The notes under the pieces: model-generated | Databases searched by the model: none | Told to the model about the DNA's origin: nothing | Seen by the model: only the letters and a program-made list of their open reading frames with translations | Translations under genes and position numbers: made by a program | Assembly (NCBI GenBank): GCA_023389045.1 | Contig: JAEWEZ010000102.1 | Location: 1-14,013 of the forward strand | DNA from: Actinomycetes bacterium | GTDB lineage: Bacteria > Actinomycetota > Actinomycetes > Actinomycetales > Dermabacteraceae | DNA length: 14,013 nucleotides | Direction of reading: 5' to 3' | Part shown: one piece after another, positions 8,044 to 13,935 of the stretch | Layout: the number at the start of each line of letters is the position of its first letter | Numbering within the stretch: the first letter of the stretch is position 1

Positions 8044-9044
8044 GGGTGCCGCCTTTCTTCCGGCTGCGGGGTGGATTCACGAATAAGAAGCGTGGTGGGG
8101 ATACGCGCGGATTCGACGTGCTCGCCGGCCCGGAGCCGACGCAGCATGTCCACGGCGATGGCGGCCATGGCGGCGATGTCCTGCCGCACGATCGTCATGG
8201 CGGGGCGGGCGAGGGCCAGGTCGGGAAGGTCATCGAAACCGATCAGGTGCAGGTCCTGACCGATGCGCACCTGCAGGTCCTGGAGGGCGCGAATGGCGCC
8301 GATGCTCATGCGGGCATCGCAGGCGAGGATGGCGTGCACACCGGCGGCATGGAGGTTGCGGGCGCCGCGCTCGCCGCTTCCGGGCTGGTAATCGCCCTGT
8401 TCCCACAGCACCTCGAGGCCGTTTTCGGCGGCGGCCGCAGCCACCTGGTCGCGGCGTTCGGTGCCGGTGGAGGTGGCCAGTGGCCCGGTGATGCAGCCGA
8501 TGCGGCGGTGCCCGTGGGCAGCGAATAGGGCGATCGCTTCCGCAATGGCGGGGGCGGTATCGCTGGTGACCGAGGGGATGGGGCAGTCGGGCACGAGCCG
8601 GTCGATGAACACGACGGGGATCTGGTCGGCGTGCAGGGTTTGGAGAGTGTCGGCAGCGTTCTGGAAGGGCGCCGTGATCACGCCGTCCACCCGACGTTCG
8701 CGCAGCACATCCACGTACATCGCCATCTGTTCGGGGCGTTCATCGCCATTGCACAGCAGGGTAATCACACCGTGGGCGAGGGCGCGTTGTTCGACCTCGT
8801 GGGCGAGGTGGGAGAAGTAGGGGTTGCGCACATCGGGGATCAGCAGGCCGATGGTGGCGGAGCGTCCGGCGCGCAGGGCGCGGGCGGCGCCGTTGGCGCG
8901 GTAGTCGAGGCGTTCAGCGGCTTCACGAACACGCTGCTGGGTGGTGGGGGCGACGGCGCCGCGTCCGCTGAGAGCGCGCGAGGCAGTGCCGAGGGAAACC
9001 CCGGCTGCGGCGGCGACCTCTCGGATCGTGGCTCGCGGTGTCAT
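8040..9044 (-). CDS. rbsR: LacI-family transcriptional regulator of the ribose operon
   Basis: This is a DNA-binding repressor of the LacI/GalR family that probably senses ribose. An N-terminal helix-turn-helix (TIREVAAAAGVSLGTASRAL, residues 6-25) is followed by the hinge region (YRANGAARALRAGRS) and a periplasmic-binding-protein-like core (IGLLIPDVRNPYFSHLAHEVE, VFIDRL, RIGCITGP, LIGFDDLPDLALARPAMT). The ATG at 9044 gives 334 residues, the normal length. An ATG at 9173 would add 43 residues unlike the family and would put the operator inside the gene. GGAAGG lies 13 bases upstream of 9044, a rather long spacing, so the start is slightly uncertain. It is the first gene of its own operon and overlaps rbsA by 4 bases, so autoregulation is likely. 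The ribose link comes from context. Confidence 0.92.
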   Translation of the reverse strand: MTPRATIREVAAAAGVSLGTASRALSGRGAVAPTTQQRVREAAERLDYRANGAARALRAGRSATIGLLIPDVRNPYFSHLAHEVEQRALAHGVITLLCNGDERPEQMAMYVDVLRERRVDGVITAPFQNAADTLQTLHADQIPVVFIDRLVPDCPIPSVTSDTAPAIAEAIALFAAHGHRRIGCITGPLATSTGTERRDQVAAAAAENGLEVLWEQGDYQPGSGERGARNLHAAGVHAILACDARMSIGAIRALQDLQVRIGQDLHLIGFDDLPDLALARPAMTIVRQDIAAMAAIAVDMLRRLRAGEHVESARIPTTLLIRESTPQPEERRHP

Positions 9045-9109
9045 CGGTGACTTGGTGCCTTCCACATCGTTGTGCCCAGGCGTGGGCGGTGGGCCCACGG
9101 ACCGCAAAG

Positions 9110-9123
9110 TGGAAACGTTTCCA
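9110..9123. promoter_or_regulatory. LacI-family operator, probable RbsR binding site
   Basis: The sequence TGGAAACGTTTCCA is a perfect 14-base palindrome with a central CG. The core GAAACGTTTC is the common operator form of the LacI/GalR family. It lies 66 bases upstream of the rbsR start and just downstream of the best minus-strand promoter match, where a bound repressor would block initiation or early elongation. It also lies 77 bases upstream of proA, so an effect on proA is possible but less likely. The palindrome is seen directly; RbsR binding is inferred from its position. Confidence 0.88.
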
Positions 9124-9137
9124 TATGCGGTGGCCTC

Positions 9138-9167
9138 ACTGTAGGCGCCCGCTGCATGGACAGGCAA
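9138..9167 (-). promoter_or_regulatory. Probable promoter of the rbsRACBKD operon
   Basis: Read on the minus strand, TTGCCT (9167-9162) is separated by 18 bases from TACAGT (9143-9138). Each hexamer matches the sigma-70-type consensus at 4 of 6 positions. Transcription would begin near 9131, placing the LacI-type palindrome at about +8 to +21 and leaving a leader of roughly 87 bases before rbsR. The fit between the hexamers and the operator position is the main support. Confidence 0.5.
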
Positions 9168-9188
9168 GACCAACGTCCCTGACTTCCG

Positions 9189-9194
9189 TAGGCT
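9189..9194 (+). promoter_or_regulatory. Possible -10 element for a leaderless proA transcript
   Basis: TAGGCT fits the actinobacterial TANNNT -10 pattern and ends 6 bases before the A of the proA start codon, exactly where a -10 stands for an mRNA that starts at the AUG. No good Shine-Dalgarno sequence precedes proA, which supports this reading. No convincing -35 is seen, which is common in this group. Such a short motif can occur by chance. Confidence 0.4.
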
Positions 9195-9200
9195 GCTGTC

Positions 9201-10586
9201 ATGAGCGCTGCATCACACCCGTCGGCCCCCAAATCCGCATCCGAGACCCACCGGGCGGAGCCCACCCAGCCCGCAGACGGCGGCACTGGCGCGGGCGCCG
9301 CAGCCGCGGGGAGTTCGGTTGAACAGGCGGTGTTCGCTGCCGCGGGGCGCGCCCGCGAGGCTCAGCCGGTTCTCGCCCGCCTGCACCGCGATGCCAAAGA
9401 CGCCCTGCTCAACGCCATGGCGCAGGCGCTGATCGCGTCGGCTGAGCAGATCCTCGCGGCTAATGCGCGCGATCTGGAACGCGCCGATGCCGAAGGGATC
9501 GCGCCGGGGCTGCGCGACCGACTGCTCCTGGACGAAAGCCGCCTGAGCGCGATCGCCCAGCAGCTTCGCGATGCCGCAGCGCTCCCGGATCCCGTCGGGG
9601 AAGTGATCCGTGGGGGCTTGCTGCGTAATGGTTTGGAGCTGCGGGCTGTGCGGGTGCCGATGGGCGTGATCGGAATGGTCTATGAGGCGCGGCCGAATGT
9701 GACCGTCGATGCGGCAGCGCTCGCCCTCAAATCCGGGAACGCGGTGGTGCTCCGCGGCGGTTCCGCCGCCCTGCACTCCAATACCGCCCTGATCGCTGTG
9801 CTCTGCGAAACCCTTCGTGAGCAGGGCCTTCCCGAGGGTCTTGTGGTGGGGATCGACGAGTACGGACGCGATGGCGTCGATGCGCTGATGCGTGCCCGCG
9901 GCCTGGTGGATGTTCTGATTCCGCGTGGGGGAGCGGGGCTCATCCGTCGCGTCGTCGAAAACTCCACCGTTCCCGTGATCGAAACCGGCACCGGAAATAC
10001 CCATATTTTCGTGGATGCGAGCGCCGAGACCGACGAGGCGGTCGCGATTATTCAGAATGCGAAAACCCAGCGGGTCGGGGTGTGTAATGCCCTGGAAACC
10101 CTGCTCGTACACCGGGACGCGGCACCCTGCGTGCTCGGCCCCGTCGGGCAGACACTCGCCGAGCGTGACGTGACTCTCCACGCCTGCCCCCAGGCCGCTG
10201 AAATCCTTGAGCGCGAAGCGCCCCAGGCGCGGATCGTGCCGGCGAGTGAGGAGGATTGGGCCACCGAATACCTTTCCCTCGACCTCGCGGTGCGGGTCGT
10301 GGAGGACCTTGACGAAGCCCTCGCGCATATTCGTCGGTACTCCAGCGGACACACCGAATCCATCCTGACCCGCTGCGTCACCTCCCAGCAGCGATTCCTC
10401 GCCGAGGTGGATTCCGCCGTGGTAATGGCCAATGCCTCCACGCGATTTTCCGACGGGGGAGAGTTTGGTTTCGGCGCTGAGATCGGGATCTCGACGCAGA
10501 AACTGCATGCACGCGGGCCGATGGGCCTGCCGGAACTGACCAGCGTGAAATGGATCGTGGTGGGGCAGGGGCATGTGCGGCCCTAG
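9201..10586 (+). CDS. proA: Glutamate-5-semialdehyde dehydrogenase (gamma-glutamyl phosphate reductase)
   Basis: ProA reduces the gamma-glutamyl phosphate made by ProB to glutamate-5-semialdehyde with NADPH, the second step of proline synthesis. Aldehyde-dehydrogenase-fold signatures include VPMGVIGMVYEARPNVTVDA, LKSGNAVVLRGGSAA, VIETGTGNTHIFVD, the catalytic QRVGVCNALE with Cys295, SGHTESI, and the C-terminal FGFGAEIGISTQKLHARGPM. At 461 residues it is about 40 longer than usual: the first 38 or so residues are Ala/Ser/Pro/Gly-rich and family similarity starts near SSVEQAV. I keep the ATG at 9201 because a TANNNT element ends 6 bases before it; a later start is possible. The gene is split from proB by the rbs operon and probably has its own promoter. 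Confidence 0.95.
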   Translation: MSAASHPSAPKSASETHRAEPTQPADGGTGAGAAAAGSSVEQAVFAAAGRAREAQPVLARLHRDAKDALLNAMAQALIASAEQILAANARDLERADAEGIAPGLRDRLLLDESRLSAIAQQLRDAAALPDPVGEVIRGGLLRNGLELRAVRVPMGVIGMVYEARPNVTVDAAALALKSGNAVVLRGGSAALHSNTALIAVLCETLREQGLPEGLVVGIDEYGRDGVDALMRARGLVDVLIPRGGAGLIRRVVENSTVPVIETGTGNTHIFVDASAETDEAVAIIQNAKTQRVGVCNALETLLVHRDAAPCVLGPVGQTLAERDVTLHACPQAAEILEREAPQARIVPASEEDWATEYLSLDLAVRVVEDLDEALAHIRRYSSGHTESILTRCVTSQQRFLAEVDSAVVMANASTRFSDGGEFGFGAEIGISTQKLHARGPMGLPELTSVKWIVVGQGHVRP

Positions 10587-10588
10587 AA

Positions 10589-10605
10589 GCTGTGCGGCCC
10601 ACAGC
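10589..10605 (+). terminator. Small hairpin just after proA
   Basis: GCTGTG (10589-10594) pairs perfectly with CACAGC (10600-10605) around a 5-base loop, two bases after the proA stop. There is no T-run, so it is at best a weak or Rho-assisted terminator, or a 3'-end stabiliser. The 102 bases between proA and the next gene leave room for a new promoter; GACAAT at 10638-10643 is a weak -10 candidate. Confidence 0.3.
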
Positions 10606-10688
10606 ACTGTCATACCGGAATGCCTGTTGTTCTATGGGACAATGAGCGGCAAACCGTCGATCGGCCACCGTCGAAAGGCCCGTACACC

Positions 10689-10898
10689 ATGCCCCTCGAA
10701 CTGCACGACCAGCTGATGATCCTCGCCGAAGGCGGCGAGCACGCCGCCGCCCACGGTGGCGTCTCCCCGGCTCTTGTGGCCCTGGGAACCTTCATCATCC
10801 TGCTCGCCCTGCTCGGGATCACCTTCCTCAGCAGCGGTTTGAACCAGCCCTCGGTGCGTAGCCGCAAGAAGATCGTTCGCCCCGAGCATCGCGACTGA
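10689..10898 (+). CDS. Small single-pass membrane protein, function unknown
   Basis: I do not recognise this 69-residue protein. Residues 28-48 form one clear hydrophobic helix (ALVALGTFIILLALLGITFL). It is preceded by a His/Glu-containing N-terminus (EGGEHAAAHGG) and followed by a basic tail (VRSRKKIVRP). By the positive-inside rule the N-terminus is outside and the tail in the cytoplasm. The ATG at 10689 has GAAAGG 10 bases upstream; an in-frame ATG at 10620 would add an ordinary, non-signal extension and is less likely. nadD begins 4 bases after its stop, so it seems to be the first gene of the nadD operon. It is short, but start, ribosome site, helix and spacing together argue that it is real. 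Confidence 0.75.
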   Translation: MPLELHDQLMILAEGGEHAAAHGGVSPALVALGTFIILLALLGITFLSSGLNQPSVRSRKKIVRPEHRD

Positions 10899-10902
10899 TT
10901 CC

Positions 10903-11511
10903 TTGGAGCAGCAGCGCCGTCGCCTGGGAGTGATGGGTGGGACCTTCGATCCGATCCATCACGGGCACCTTGTCGCCGCCAGCGAGGTTCAAAGCGCGTT
11001 CGGCCTGGACGAGGTGATCTTCGTTCCTACCGGCCGGCCGTGGCAGAAATCGGATCGGGTGATTTCCGATCCTGAACACCGCTACCTGATGACCGTGGTG
11101 GCCACCGCCGCGAACCCCGTTTTCACCGTGTCGCGAGTGGATGTGGATCGACCCGGACCCACCTACACGATCGACACCCTGCGCGACCTGACGGCCCTGC
11201 ACCCCGATGCAGACCTCTTCTTCATCACCGGCGCGGATGCGCTGCAGTCCATCCTCACCTGGAAGGACAATGAGGAGATCTTTGAACTCGCGCACTTCGT
11301 GGGCGTGACCCGCCCCGGCCATGAGCTGGATACGGAGGGTCTGCCCGCTGATCGCGTGACCCTGATCGAGGTTCCCGCGATGGCGATTAGCTCCACGGAC
11401 TGCCGCAACCGCGTCGAAGGGGGAGCACCGGTGTGGTACCTGGTGCCCGACGGGGTCGTTCAATACATCAACAAATACGCCCTCTACACAGGAGGTGACG
11501 GCGATGACTGA
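10903..11511 (+). CDS. nadD: Nicotinate-nucleotide adenylyltransferase NadD
   Basis: NadD joins nicotinate mononucleotide and ATP to deamido-NAD, a required step of NAD synthesis. The nucleotidyltransferase fold shows GGTFDPIHHGH at residues 12-22, with the HxGH-type ATP site. It also has FVPTGRPWQK, the YTIDTLRDL helix, FFITGADAL, and ISSTDCR at 162-168, a variant of the usual ISST-x-x-R phosphate-binding motif. It has 202 residues, a normal length. The start is taken as TTG at 10903, because similarity begins only a few codons later (RRRLGVMGG) and no ATG or GTG lies usefully upstream; no clear Shine-Dalgarno is seen, so the exact start is uncertain. The gene lies 4 bases after the small membrane protein and overlaps the next gene by 8 bases. 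Confidence 0.95.
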   Translation: MEQQRRRLGVMGGTFDPIHHGHLVAASEVQSAFGLDEVIFVPTGRPWQKSDRVISDPEHRYLMTVVATAANPVFTVSRVDVDRPGPTYTIDTLRDLTALHPDADLFFITGADALQSILTWKDNEEIFELAHFVGVTRPGHELDTEGLPADRVTLIEVPAMAISSTDCRNRVEGGAPVWYLVPDGVVQYINKYALYTGGDGDD

Positions 11512-12499
11512 CCAGCCTGCAACGCCGCGTCGAGGACGCCGCGCGCGCAAACTCTCTCCGGAGGAGCAGGCCGCGCTGGAAAAACGCGCCACTCGCGAGC
11601 TTTCCGCCGTTCCCGGCATTCGAGGTGCCGTGCCGGCGCCCGGCGCCGATGCGCCCGTGCCCTCCCTGCGTAGGTTTGGGCGTCACGCCCGGATTATCGA
11701 ACTGGAGGATCCGACTCCGGAACCGGTGACTTTCACCGAGCTCCCGGCGGTGACCGACGGTGACCATGCCGAGGGAGAGCCCGGCCAGGAGGAGCAGCAG
11801 GCAACTGCCGATAGCGGACTGACCTTCACCCTTCCGGGTGAAGCCCATGAGGCGGATGATGCGCCCCATACGCACACCAGCCCGATCGACCTTCCGGCCG
11901 GATTTGCCGAGGAGGACGGTGAGGACGAGAACCTCGCCGACCGTGCTCGAGATTCCCGCGACGACGCGGCTGACGACAGTGCTGACCAGTCTGATGTTGA
12001 CCGTCCTGGTAGCGATGAGCCGGAGGCTCAGCACAGCTCCGACGGAATCGACGTGTGGGCTGCGCCTGCCCAGACCAGCCCGGTGACAGAGGAACCCGAG
12101 CACTCTCAGGCTCCGGTGGCCGCGCACCCGGCCCCCTCGGCTCCCACGGCCACCGCGACCGCCACGGCCGTCGTCCCCGAGCCGATTCGCCGCGATGTCG
12201 ATGGTGTGGAGCTTGGCGAAATGTCCGTCACCGAAGCACCCGATCCCAAGCCCGCTCCGCGTTTCGAGGGACAGGTGCTGCACCGCCCCGAGCGCGCCGG
12301 CGGTCGTTCCCTGGTCTGGCTGGTGTGGCTCGTGATCGCGATTGCGATCGTCGCCCTCGTAGTTCTGCTGGTCACCGGCGTGATCGGCGGCGGAACCAAC
12401 GCCCTTGGCGCGCTGTCCGATCTGGTCGGTGAGAACACCGCCCCGTCGGCCCACAATCTGCCCGCAACCACCGCTCTTTTGGAGGAAACTGCCGCGTGA
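11504..12499 (+). CDS. Acidic, largely disordered protein with one membrane helix, function unknown
   Basis: I do not recognise this 331-residue protein. It begins with a basic stretch (PRRGRRARKLSPEEQ), has a short conserved-looking segment (SLRRFGRHARIIELEDPTPEPVTFTELP, residues about 54-81), and then a long Asp/Glu/Ala/Pro-rich region likely to be disordered. One strong hydrophobic helix spans about 270-292 (LVWLVWLVIAIAIVALVVLL), with about 38 residues after it. Basic residues before the helix (HRPERAGGR) suggest a cytoplasmic N-terminus and a short external tail. The ATG at 11504 has AGGAGGT 7 bases upstream and overlaps the nadD end by 8 bases; a GTG at 11495 lies inside that ribosome site and is rejected. 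The stop overlaps the rsfS start. Conservation of this position in relatives would need a search. Confidence 0.88.
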   Translation: MTDQPATPRRGRRARKLSPEEQAALEKRATRELSAVPGIRGAVPAPGADAPVPSLRRFGRHARIIELEDPTPEPVTFTELPAVTDGDHAEGEPGQEEQQATADSGLTFTLPGEAHEADDAPHTHTSPIDLPAGFAEEDGEDENLADRARDSRDDAADDSADQSDVDRPGSDEPEAQHSSDGIDVWAAPAQTSPVTEEPEHSQAPVAAHPAPSAPTATATATAVVPEPIRRDVDGVELGEMSVTEAPDPKPAPRFEGQVLHRPERAGGRSLVWLVWLVIAIAIVALVVLLVTGVIGGGTNALGALSDLVGENTAPSAHNLPATTALLEETAA

Positions 12500-12915
12500 G
12501 TGCTCCCGCTGAATCCATCGACCTTGCCCGCGTTGCCGCTCGGGCCGCGTCCGACAAGCTCGCCACCGAGGTGATCGGACTGGACGTCTCCGAGCAGGTG
12601 GTCATTACCGACATCTTCCTAGTCTGCTCGGGAGACACCGAACGCCAGGTAAACGCCATCGTGGACGCGGTGGAAGAGGATCTTCTCAAGGAGTGCAACC
12701 GCAAGCCGCTGCGCCGTGAAGGGGAGCGGGACGCCCGGTGGGTGCTGCTGGACTACGGCGACATCGTGGTGCATGTGCAGCATGCCGAAGATCGGGCCTT
12801 CTACGCGCTTGAACGCCTGTGGCGCGACGCCCCCGTGGTGGACCTGCAGCTTGAGAGCGCGACCGACGATGCTGCCGACGAAGCGGTGGAGCAGTCCGCA
12901 GGGCAGCAGGCATGA
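12496..12915 (+). CDS. rsfS: Ribosomal silencing factor RsfS
   Basis: RsfS (formerly DUF143/YbeB, plant homologue Iojap) binds protein L14 on the large subunit and blocks joining of the small subunit, lowering translation in poor conditions. Family features seen in order: ARAASDKLATEVIGLDVS, VITDIFLVCSGDTERQVNAI (about 36-55), and RWVLLDYGDIVVHVQ (about 81-95), followed by an ERLWRDAP region. A short acidic Ala/Gln tail ends the 139 residues, slightly longer than the core family. The GTG start overlaps the previous stop as GTGA, with GGAGG 10 bases upstream. nadD next to rsfS is a conserved bacterial pairing. Confidence 0.95.
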   Translation: MSAPAESIDLARVAARAASDKLATEVIGLDVSEQVVITDIFLVCSGDTERQVNAIVDAVEEDLLKECNRKPLRREGERDARWVLLDYGDIVVHVQHAEDRAFYALERLWRDAPVVDLQLESATDDAADEAVEQSAGQQA

Positions 12916-13586
12916 GCGTTCCCTCCGTCGGCACTGAAACCCACACCCCGACCCGCCTGTATCTGGCCCGCCACGGGCAGACGGATTACAACGTCCAGCG
13001 ACGTTTCCAGGGCAGGATCGACATTCCCCTGAATGCGACAGGGGAGTTGCAGGCCAAGGCCCTTGCCCGGGCAATGCAGCAGATCAAGCCCGACGTGGTT
13101 TTTGCCTCGCCGCTCGGGCGTGCGGTCGCGACTGCGCAGGCTACTGCCGATCTGTTCGACTTGAGCGTGCAGACGGATGAGCGGCTGGTCGAACGCAGCT
13201 TCGGGCTCTGGGAAGGGCTTTCCCGGGAGGACATCAGCAGCCGCTACCCCGAGCAGTGGGAAGCATATGGGCAGCGCCGCCCCACCGAGGGCATGGAGAT
13301 TGAAGAGCGGGGGGCCGTGTCGGATCGCATGGCTGCCGCCTGCCGGGATATCGTGCGTGAGCATCGCGGGCAGACCATCCTGGTGGTCTCTCACGGTGCA
13401 GCCATCTCCCTGGCGATCACTGAGCTGCTCGGCTTCCCCCGTGAGGGGCGCCCGCCGGTGGCCGGTATGGAAAACTGCCACCGCAGCCTCCTGGAACCGC
13501 TGGTCACAGGTGCGGAGCCGACGAGAATGAGGTTGCTGTCACACAATGTGCCTCCGGATTTCACGGCGGCCGCAACGGCGGTGTAA
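12912..13586 (+). CDS. Histidine phosphatase (phosphoglycerate-mutase-like), possibly GpgP-like
   Basis: This enzyme belongs to the cofactor-independent-looking RHG phosphatase branch of the histidine phosphatase superfamily. The phosphate-accepting motif is ARHGQTDYN with Arg20-His21-Gly22. Glu94 in VERSFGLWEG is the likely acid/base, and the second active-site histidine is His161 in VVSHGAA. It has 224 residues, normal for the family. The ATG at 12912 overlaps the rsfS stop as ATGA. In Mycobacterium tuberculosis the gene next to nadD-rsfS (Rv2419c) encodes glucosyl-3-phosphoglycerate phosphatase GpgP, and the HGQTDYN motif and synteny fit that. A general phosphatase role or another phosphomonoester substrate is equally possible from sequence alone. 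The substrate is an inference. Confidence 0.9.
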   Translation: MSVPSVGTETHTPTRLYLARHGQTDYNVQRRFQGRIDIPLNATGELQAKALARAMQQIKPDVVFASPLGRAVATAQATADLFDLSVQTDERLVERSFGLWEGLSREDISSRYPEQWEAYGQRRPTEGMEIEERGAVSDRMAAACRDIVREHRGQTILVVSHGAAISLAITELLGFPREGRPPVAGMENCHRSLLEPLVTGAEPTRMRLLSHNVPPDFTAAATAV

Positions 13587-13589
13587 AGT
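13584..13589 (+). promoter_or_regulatory. Possible -10 element of the tRNA-Ala promoter
   Basis: TAAAGT, preceded directly by TG as in extended -10 elements, overlaps the phosphatase stop codon. It would start transcription near 13596, about 72 bases before the mature tRNA, leaving a 5' leader for RNase P to remove. A weak -35 may overlap 13559-13564. The motif matches the consensus at 4 of 6 positions, so this is tentative. Confidence 0.35.
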
Positions 13590-13667
13590 AGCGGAGTCGC
13601 CAGCGCGGCGGAACGATCCGAGGGTCGAACCCAGAGGTTGAACTGACAAGACGGCGGCACCCGATCC

Positions 13668-13743
13668 GGGGCTATAGCGCAGTTGGTAGCGCGCTTCCAT
13701 GGCATGGAAGAGGTCGGGGGTTCGATTCCCCCTAGCTCCACCA
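13668..13743 (+). tRNA. tRNA-Ala, anticodon GGC
   Basis: A full cloverleaf can be folded: acceptor GGGGCTA with TAGCTCC (one G-U pair), D arm with GCGC/GCGC around AGTTGGTA, and anticodon stem CTTCC/GGAAG with loop ATGGCAT, anticodon GGC. The T arm is GGGGG TTCGATT CCCCC. The discriminator A is followed by an encoded CCA at 13741-13743, giving 76 bases. Anticodon GGC reads GCC and GCU alanine codons, of which GCC is heavily used here. An intrinsic terminator starts 3 bases later, so it is probably a single-gene unit. Confidence 0.98.
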
Positions 13744-13745
13744 CT

Positions 13746-13786
13746 AGGACGCTCATTTTGATACAAAGTGAGCGTCCTTTTGTTTT
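13746..13786 (+). terminator. Intrinsic terminator after tRNA-Ala
   Basis: A 14-pair stem (13746-13759 with 13765-13778, one T-G pair) closes a 5-base loop, GATAC. The descending arm runs into TTTTGTTTT, a good uridine tract on the plus strand. The sides contain GGACGCTCA and its complement. This is the clearest Rho-independent terminator in the window. Confidence 0.92.
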
Positions 13787-13935
13787 ACCCGAACGGGTGG
13801 CGTTTTGGCTTGTCAGGGGTTGTTTCTCGCGGACTTGGTGCTGGTTGGGCGGATGCAGTGGACGATGTGTTTGCGTGCTTCGAGCGGTGAGTCTGGGCTC
13901 TGAAAAGTGCCTCCGGTTGTCTCGACCCCGAGGGC
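13787..13935. other. Intergenic stretch without a convincing gene
   Basis: No start-to-stop gene is supported here. On the minus strand a 47-codon frame is open from 13956 to a stop at 13815-13813, including GGTFQSPDSPLEARKHIV, and it reads somewhat like protein. It has no start codon, is closed upstream by a stop within the repeat array, and has no recognised relative; it may be a gene remnant or chance. A small inverted repeat, ACCCG-AA-CGGGT, lies at 13787-13798. Confidence 0.5.

Noticed and set aside
9045..9173. Longer version of RbsR starting at 9173
   Set aside because: The extra 43 residues do not resemble the family, and the frame would cover the operator and the predicted promoter.
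9213..10613. Minus-strand 466-codon open frame opposite proA
   Set aside because: It is a mirror frame of proA caused by third-position GC bias; no family resemblance and no ribosome site.
11468..12454. Minus-strand 328-codon open frame opposite the acidic membrane protein
   Set aside because: The plus-strand gene has a perfect ribosome site and overlaps at both ends with its neighbours; the minus frame is Arg/Gly-rich noise and runs into nadD.
13668..13743. tRNA-Ala as attachment site of an integrated element
   Set aside because: tRNA 3' ends are common integration sites, but I found no second copy of the tRNA 3' end and no integrase in the window.
13391..13756. Minus-strand open frame with GGIEPPTSSMPWKRAT
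   Set aside because: This is the well-known false protein produced by translating the antisense of a tRNA gene and its flank; it covers tRNA-Ala(GGC) and the phosphatase end.
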